Shown piece after piece: positions 44,495 to 49,209 of a stretch of DNA of 49,209 nucleotides. The notes beneath the pieces were generated by a model. That model was not told the origin of the DNA, made no database searches, and saw only the letters and a list, made by a program, of their open reading frames with translations. The translations under genes and the position numbers were made by a program. Within the stretch, counting starts at the first letter, position 1. Each line of letters starts with the position of its first letter. Location: positions 1-49,209 of the forward strand of contig NZ_JAMQBK010000084.1 in NCBI RefSeq assembly GCF_023701485.1, given 5' to 3'. The stretch comes from Aporhodopirellula aestuarii (GTDB lineage: Bacteria > Planctomycetota > Planctomycetia > Pirellulales > Pirellulaceae).

Positions 44495-44558
44495 TCCAGC
44501 TAACGTGAGCCCTTCGCGTGTGCGACGACAATCCTTGTCGGGCAAAGCGTTAGCTGGA
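44495..44558. mobile_element. 64-bp element with 11-bp terminal inverted repeats
   Basis: TCCAGCTAACG at 44495-44505 and its exact complement CGTTAGCTGGA at 44548-44558 bound a 64-base segment. Inside is a further hairpin CGACAA-TCC-TTGTCG (44526-44540). The structure resembles a REP/MITE-type non-autonomous element. No target-site duplication was verified and no transposase is present. Confidence 0.55.
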
Positions 44559-44582
44559 CAGCGTTTCTTTCTACGCAGCATG

Positions 44583-44640
44583 TCACGTAGCTCGGGCTCT
44601 CCGAGACCGAGCACCACCGGCAACGTCCGCTTCGCCATCC
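44583..44640 (+). repeat. Dispersed hairpin repeat, copy 2
   Basis: Diverged copy of the 58-base repeat at 34841-34898, with TCACGTAGCTCGG conserved. The stem around TCC is CTCGGGCTC/GAGACCGAG with one mismatch. It lies 25 bases after the inverted-repeat element. Confidence 0.65.
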
Positions 44641-45180
44641 ACGTAGAAATCGCAAGTGCGTCCGTGAAAGTGATGGAATTTTCAGGTGAGATCCTGATCT
44701 GGGCAGACGATCCCGCGCGGCAGCGGTCAGTGGTTGCGTTGTGAGCGGAAAAGGGGGCCGATCGATATCTCAATGAGTTGGATCACCGAATAGCCGGATC
44801 GGTAATGAACCGAAATCATGAGATCTTCCCTGCCCTTACCGCGAAAAGGCGGTGCTGTCGAGTTGGGACTTTATCAGCGTAAAAACTCGGTGTGAGACCG
44901 GACGGCTTGCGCCGTTCCGCTAAGTCTTTTGACGGCAGGGACGCGAGCCTCCGGATCAGGCGACCCACGGTCCAGGTCAGATAACGCACTCGCAAGGAGC
45001 GTTAACCCAATGTCAGATCGATCGCCGGCATGCTCTTCGCGAATCGGTCTATTTGGTACGAATCCGGAAAGCACGCCGACCCTTGTTTTCAGCGCGTCCA
45101 TTCGCCGCAGGAGATCGCTCACTTCCGCGACATGGCAACCCAGTGTGCAAAATTCACCACTTCCTTGAGGTATGGCTCGT

Positions 45181-47208
45181 TCAGGCCGTCAAGTCTGCCA
45201 ATTCATTACTAAGTTCATTAAGGTTCTGCGCCGAATGTTCGATCTGCTTGATCGTTTCAGCTTGGCGTTGGGTGACACCATTGATATCGGTCATCCCGTC
45301 CTTCAATTGGCTGACACCGATTGCTTGCTGACTGGCTGATGCAGAGATTTGCGCGGCCAATTTCGCCGAGACCGCTAGAGTCGCGACAAGTTGATTGATC
45401 GTATCACCAGCCTTGCCGACGATATGGCTGGCCGAGGCTACCGCCTTGTTGCCGTTCTCAGTCGAGAGGACAGCTTCCTGCGTCGCCTGTTGGATCTCGG
45501 TGAGGATCGTTCGAACTTGGTTGGTCGCATTTTTGGATTGCTGGGCGAGCGATTTCACTTCCGATGCGACGACCGCGAACCCCTTTCCATGTTCACCTGC
45601 CCGAGAGGCTTCGACGGCGGCGTTGAGTGCCAGTACGTTGGTTTGTTCGGCGATCTCTTTGACAGTTGCGGTGATTTCTCCGATCGCCTGGGCGCGTTCG
45701 GCGAGCGACAAGATACTTGTTGCGAGCGATTCGACCTGGATCTGGACCTGCTCCATGGCGTGGATCGATTCCTCGATCGCGGAACGTCCCTCATTTCCAA
45801 CATCGTCGGCTTGGCGTGCTGAATCGGCAACTTCGCTTGAACGCTGCGCGGCTTGCTGGGCGGTTTGGGAGATTTCGTTTACTGTCGAAACCGTCTGAGC
45901 GATGCTTGCAGCCTGTATCTGGGTGCCGACTGATTGTTCCGATGTCGAAGCGAGAATTTGCCGGCTGGCGACAGCCAATCTTTGGACGGCATTGCGAATC
46001 GCTCGGAACAAAGTCCGTCGCTCTTCTTCATCCGCTTTGCGGGCGGTGATGTCCTGCAACGTCGCGATCGTCAATGTTTCACCGCCATAGCTCATTTCGC
46101 TGATTCGCAGAGCGATGGGTTGCTGGCGACCGTCACGCGTATGCACATGGACTTCACTCTCTCCGCCGGCGGAAAGTTTTCCTCCGTGTTCTGTCGTGTT
46201 TCCAAGTGTCCCGTTGAGGCTATATGCAGGTAGAAACTCGACCACGTCGGAACCGATCGCTTTGTCGGCAGAGCAAGCAAAGAGGCGTTCCGCCGCCGCA
46301 TTGATGGATCGCACCCGACCGTCGGAGTCGACGGTCAAAATTCCATCTGCAGCCGAGTTCAAAATAGCCTGGGTCCTTTTTTCTTCTTCGGAAAGCCGTT
46401 TCAAACTTATCTGCATGTTCTCAACCATCTGGTTGAAAGCCGTCGCGAGAGCGCCCAGTTCGTCGTTGGATTTCAGCTCGATACGCTCGTCCAACAATCC
46501 CAGCGAACCCGTGCTGGCATGGTCTGCGATCTTCGTCGCGACCCGCCGCATCTTTTCGATCGGGCCGATGATCGTGGTTGCGGTTAGATAACCGATCGTC
46601 CCAACCAACAGTGTCAACGCCACGATGACGATTAGGTACAGCCGAATCGAATTGGAGTAACGCGTTTCTGCGGCGTCATAAGCTTCATCTGCATCCTGTT
46701 GCTTGGCGGCCATCCAATTGTTCAAGTGATCTTTTACATCTTCGAACTGCTCGTTCTCCGCTTGAATGGCGTTGATGAACGCTTCCTCTCGATAGTATTT
46801 CAACACTTTCGCGACCGTTACGTCCTTGATGGTTTTATAACGGGCCCAACTGGTTCGAAGTGCGTTGAACGCGGCGAGTTCGTCCATGTCGGCATTCGCG
46901 GTGTCCCAGCTCGCCAGGACCCCATCGATCTCACGCGTTTTTTGTTGTTGCAGATCGTTTAGCTCGATCCGCATTCTTTGGTCCGGCGACATGACCATCT
47001 TGAGCGAGAGTTGCCGCAATTGATTGAGAGGCTCGGTGATCTCAAGCGTACTTTTGCGAAACTCCACAGCTGTTTGACGTACTTCGCGAACCGATTCAAA
47101 GGTATCGCGTGTGGTCGAAACTCCAAAAATACCCATCACGCAAAAAGCGATCACCGAAACGGTGACCAATGCGATTAGTTTGAGCGATACACCACGATTA
47201 CGCATCAT
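45181..47208 (-). CDS. Methyl-accepting chemotaxis protein with HAMP and PAS
   Basis: A 675-residue transmembrane chemoreceptor. TM1 (about 9-30) is followed by a periplasmic helical sensor region (31-185, four-helix-bundle type), TM2 (about 190-213, [19 protein letters not shown]), HAMP (to 270), a PAS domain (about 285-395, [26 protein letters not shown]), and a long signalling coiled coil (430-675). The tip reads [31 protein letters not shown], the conserved CheA/CheW contact. ATG 47208 overlaps the last bases of the upstream binding-protein gene (ATGA), so it is the likely start. The receptor would pass binding-protein or redox/PAS signals to a chemotaxis-like kinase elsewhere. Confidence 0.92.
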   Translation of the reverse strand: MMRNRGVSLKLIALVTVSVIAFCVMGIFGVSTTRDTFESVREVRQTAVEFRKSTLEITEPLNQLRQLSLKMVMSPDQRMRIELNDLQQQKTREIDGVLASWDTANADMDELAAFNALRTSWARYKTIKDVTVAKVLKYYREEAFINAIQAENEQFEDVKDHLNNWMAAKQQDADEAYDAAETRYSNSIRLYLIVIVALTLLVGTIGYLTATTIIGPIEKMRRVATKIADHASTGSLGLLDERIELKSNDELGALATAFNQMVENMQISLKRLSEEEKRTQAILNSAADGILTVDSDGRVRSINAAAERLFACSADKAIGSDVVEFLPAYSLNGTLGNTTEHGGKLSAGGESEVHVHTRDGRQQPIALRISEMSYGGETLTIATLQDITARKADEEERRTLFRAIRNAVQRLAVASRQILASTSEQSVGTQIQAASIAQTVSTVNEISQTAQQAAQRSSEVADSARQADDVGNEGRSAIEESIHAMEQVQIQVESLATSILSLAERAQAIGEITATVKEIAEQTNVLALNAAVEASRAGEHGKGFAVVASEVKSLAQQSKNATNQVRTILTEIQQATQEAVLSTENGNKAVASASHIVGKAGDTINQLVATLAVSAKLAAQISASASQQAIGVSQLKDGMTDINGVTQRQAETIKQIEHSAQNLNELSNELADLTA

Positions 47209-48929
47209 TTCGATTCCTCGGTACGAGGAAACCGCGTCAGATGAACGGGACCTCTTAATTTTTTGGGGTAGCTTCCTTTTCGAATCGACCAGTGTCGGTC
47301 CGTCACTTGGATCTTCCATAGTGGGGCACACGCCATGCGATAAGGTTCATAGTAAACCTCCTTGTTCACCGCGAAGACTTTATTCGGCGTGGGGACGAAC
47401 AACATGTACGCCTCGTCGTAAGCCCGCTGCATGATTTTTCTCGACACGTCGACAAACTCGGGATCGTTGACGCTCACCCGGAACATCTCCTCGATGTATC
47501 CGTCCATGATCGGATCAGGGTACACCGTGCTCCACGCGTTGTTGGTGCGATAAACGAAGAATGCGGTAAAGGGATGGTTGAAGAACCAATCGTCATTACC
47601 CCAAACCAAGAGATCCCAGGACACTTCGTTCTGGTTGGCATTGGTTTGGAGCAACGGTCCGAAGATTTCGCTTTCGCTGTCAGCCACCACGATATCCAGC
47701 GTTACGCCAACTTTGCCGAGTTGTGTTTGAATCCCTCGCCACATCGAAAGGAAGCGGTCTTGAGTCAAGACTTTCAGACGTAAGCCGTCGAGTATCCTTC
47801 TCAGCCTGACTTGTTTGGCGGGTTGATAAGGATCCTCGATCTCCGAATACGCGCGAAGGGTTTTGGCGACCTCGCCCACTCCCGGGAAGAAAGGAGACGC
47901 TTGAGTCGGCGATAAGACTCCCTCGTTCTCAAACACAAAGTGCAACAGATACTGTTGGTTCAACGCCTCGTTAAGTGCCCGCCGAATCGCTGTCTCTCGC
48001 AATTTCGGGTTGCCGTTGATCAGGTTCGTATGGATCGCGATGTTATCGTTGGACAACGAGGTGACCACTTTGCCAAAGGGCGAAAGAATCGTTTCGACTT
48101 TGTATTCGGGCGCGATCAAAGCAATGTCCAGTTCACCTTCCTGGTACAGAACCATGTCTTTGGCTTCGACCGAATCCAACTTGGTGTACACGGTGATCTT
48201 CTCGACTTTTGGAAACTCCTTGTCCCAGTGCAGTGGGTTTGCTTCCAAGACGGCTTTGGATGTTGCACGGTCGCCTTCGATGTAGCCTTCCTTGAGCACA
48301 TAGGGTCCGAGGCCAAACGGGCCGGGCCGGGACAGGTTCGGGCAGGTCGTCTTGCCACCCCATCCTCCATTTATCTGCAAATATTCCTTCGTATAAAATT
48401 GCATCCAGATCAGATCGTTCATGAAACATCCGTACTCTTCAGTCAAATGAAAACGTACGGTGTCGTCGTCGATCTTTTCAGCGTAGTCGAACACTTGATC
48501 GATCTTGCTGTAAAGCGTTGGCTGGAGCTTGAACGCATCCATGTTCATGATGACGGCATCAGCGTTGAACGGACTGCCGTCCTGAAACTTGACGTCTTGC
48601 CGAAGGTCGAATTCATAAGTCGTCTCGTCAATCTGACGATGTTCGACCGCCATGTCGTATTCCCAGCCCTCCGGGTTGTTGGACGGTTTGATCAGGGCGC
48701 CGTTGACCGCATGCGATGTATACAGGTACGGCAAGCTGGGGATGTAAATCTTGACGTGGGAACCGGGAACAATATGGGGTGAGGCGCGGACCGACGCGTC
48801 ATCGCGACGAAGTTCAACCGGCCTCACCAGCCGGGGTGCCTTCTGGCCCACAGCGGACGCTGGAATTGACAGTCCGAGCAAGGTAAAAACGCTCAATTTG
48901 CAGGCCAGCGAGGTAGGGCTGAGTATCAT
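47205..48929 (-). CDS. Family 5 extracellular solute-binding protein (peptide/nickel type)
   Basis: A 574-residue exported protein. Signal peptide about 1-28 ([22 protein letters not shown]). The mature part shows SBP_bac_5 features: [44 protein letters not shown] (typical VKWSDGSP-like motif), [37 protein letters not shown] and a [12 protein letters not shown]-terminal part. Such proteins bind peptides, opines or metal chelates. No permease or ATPase gene is present, and its stop overlaps the chemoreceptor start, so it may serve sensing rather than transport. ATG 48929 gives the best signal peptide; the longer reading to 49025 does not. Confidence 0.9.
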   Translation of the reverse strand: MILSPTSLACKLSVFTLLGLSIPASAVGQKAPRLVRPVELRRDDASVRASPHIVPGSHVKIYIPSLPYLYTSHAVNGALIKPSNNPEGWEYDMAVEHRQIDETTYEFDLRQDVKFQDGSPFNADAVIMNMDAFKLQPTLYSKIDQVFDYAEKIDDDTVRFHLTEEYGCFMNDLIWMQFYTKEYLQINGGWGGKTTCPNLSRPGPFGLGPYVLKEGYIEGDRATSKAVLEANPLHWDKEFPKVEKITVYTKLDSVEAKDMVLYQEGELDIALIAPEYKVETILSPFGKVVTSLSNDNIAIHTNLINGNPKLRETAIRRALNEALNQQYLLHFVFENEGVLSPTQASPFFPGVGEVAKTLRAYSEIEDPYQPAKQVRLRRILDGLRLKVLTQDRFLSMWRGIQTQLGKVGVTLDIVVADSESEIFGPLLQTNANQNEVSWDLLVWGNDDWFFNHPFTAFFVYRTNNAWSTVYPDPIMDGYIEEMFRVSVNDPEFVDVSRKIMQRAYDEAYMLFVPTPNKVFAVNKEVYYEPYRMACAPLWKIQVTDRHWSIRKGSYPKKLRGPVHLTRFPRTEESK

Positions 48930-49084
48930 TCTGATCTTCACCGCAACAAACCAATTGCCCCGGACAAGAGGCCAACGGGCGGCCGAGTGCATCTCGGCCG
49001 TCCATTGCATTCTAACTGCAACCACGAGCGACCGCGAAAATCGTGGTGTGCGCCGGTAAAAGGAGAATCAGTTGACTAAACGCC

Positions 49085-49100
49085 CCGGACTGGCGTCCGG
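49085..49100. repeat. Hairpin upstream of the binding-protein gene
   Basis: CCGGAC-TGGC-GTCCGG forms a perfect six-base stem. A related sequence lies at 10821-10845 (CGCCCCGGA then CTGGCGTC with a two-base insertion). Part of a likely dispersed short repeat. Another stem, GCCGGA (49176-49181) with TCCGGC (49198-49203), lies at the right edge. Confidence 0.45.
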
Positions 49101-49209
49101 AGCTCTCGCATGCCGTCGCTACCGCGACTAAGCAGGTCTGCAGGAATCATCTGGCGAAACTGCCGCGAACTGTAGGCCGGACCGAGGCTTTGCGAGTTCC
49201 GGCATTCAC

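Larger units (their letters stand above)
44213..45180. other. Repeat-bearing gene-poor stretch
   Basis: About 970 bases with only overlapping small ORFs that appear to be products of repeats (see the inverted-repeat element and hairpin copy in this interval). No gene supported. Composition and short repeat elements suggest a decayed or insertion-prone region. Confidence 0.45.

Noticed and set aside
44489..44773. 94-residue minus-strand ORF
   Set aside because: Spans the inverted-repeat element and the hairpin repeat; the peptide seems to derive from repeat DNA.

Overview
The window looks like chromosomal DNA from a planctomycete, most likely a Rhodopirellula-like Pirellulaceae. The grounds are family content, not a marker gene. 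There are secreted PQQ-type beta-propeller proteins, DUF1080 (3-keto-disaccharide hydrolase) domains, many exported or lipobox proteins of unknown function, a methanofuran-type C1 cofactor gene pair, loose gene packing, few clear Shine-Dalgarno sites and several GTG/TTG starts. I see no rRNA, tRNA, CRISPR array, transposase, integrase or phage gene.

Layout. 1-4.7 kb: a DinB-fold protein, a polytopic GT-C-like membrane protein, a small membrane protein and a DUF1080 exoprotein. 4.7-7.7 kb: a full-length UvrA-family ATPase. 7.7-10.8 kb (minus): a secreted PQQ propeller followed by an mfnF/mfnE-like pair, the last two steps of the methanofuran core pathway. 11.1-13.5 kb: two exported proteins, the second a porin-like barrel. 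13.5-20.9 kb: an M50 site-2 protease, a small membrane protein, a PhoR-type histidine kinase followed by a Sua5/TsaC tRNA t6A enzyme, and argC overlapping a DegT-type aminotransferase gene by four bases; then a SHOCT-DUF4870 membrane protein. 21.2-24.2 kb: a giant FAD/Fe-S/CCG oxidoreductase. 24.4-26.1 kb: two exported proteins ending in a textbook terminator. 26.1-29.5 kb: purine nucleoside phosphorylase and, divergently, a HerA-like ATPase. 30.1-34.7 kb: a very long secretin and a lipoprotein two bases downstream. 35-38.7 kb (minus): an MFS transporter and a large PQQ-propeller protein. 38.9-42.5 kb: a KefB/C-type antiporter divergent from a glutaredoxin/DsbD-type fusion. 42.7-45.2 kb: CBS and BON proteins in a gene-poor, repeat-bearing stretch. 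45.2-48.9 kb (minus): a family 5 solute-binding protein whose stop codon overlaps the start of a chemoreceptor gene.

How the genes work together. Four couplings are visible in the sequence: mfnF-mfnE (cofactor synthesis), argC-aminotransferase (GTGA overlap), secretin-lipoprotein (2-base gap) and binding protein-chemoreceptor (ATGA overlap, no permease nearby). The last is the best candidate for a dedicated, little-described sensory unit. Gene-poor stretches hold short hairpins and inverted-repeat elements, including a 64-bp element with 11-bp terminal inverted repeats and a 58-bp diverged repeat present twice. All family assignments were made by reading motifs, without any database search.
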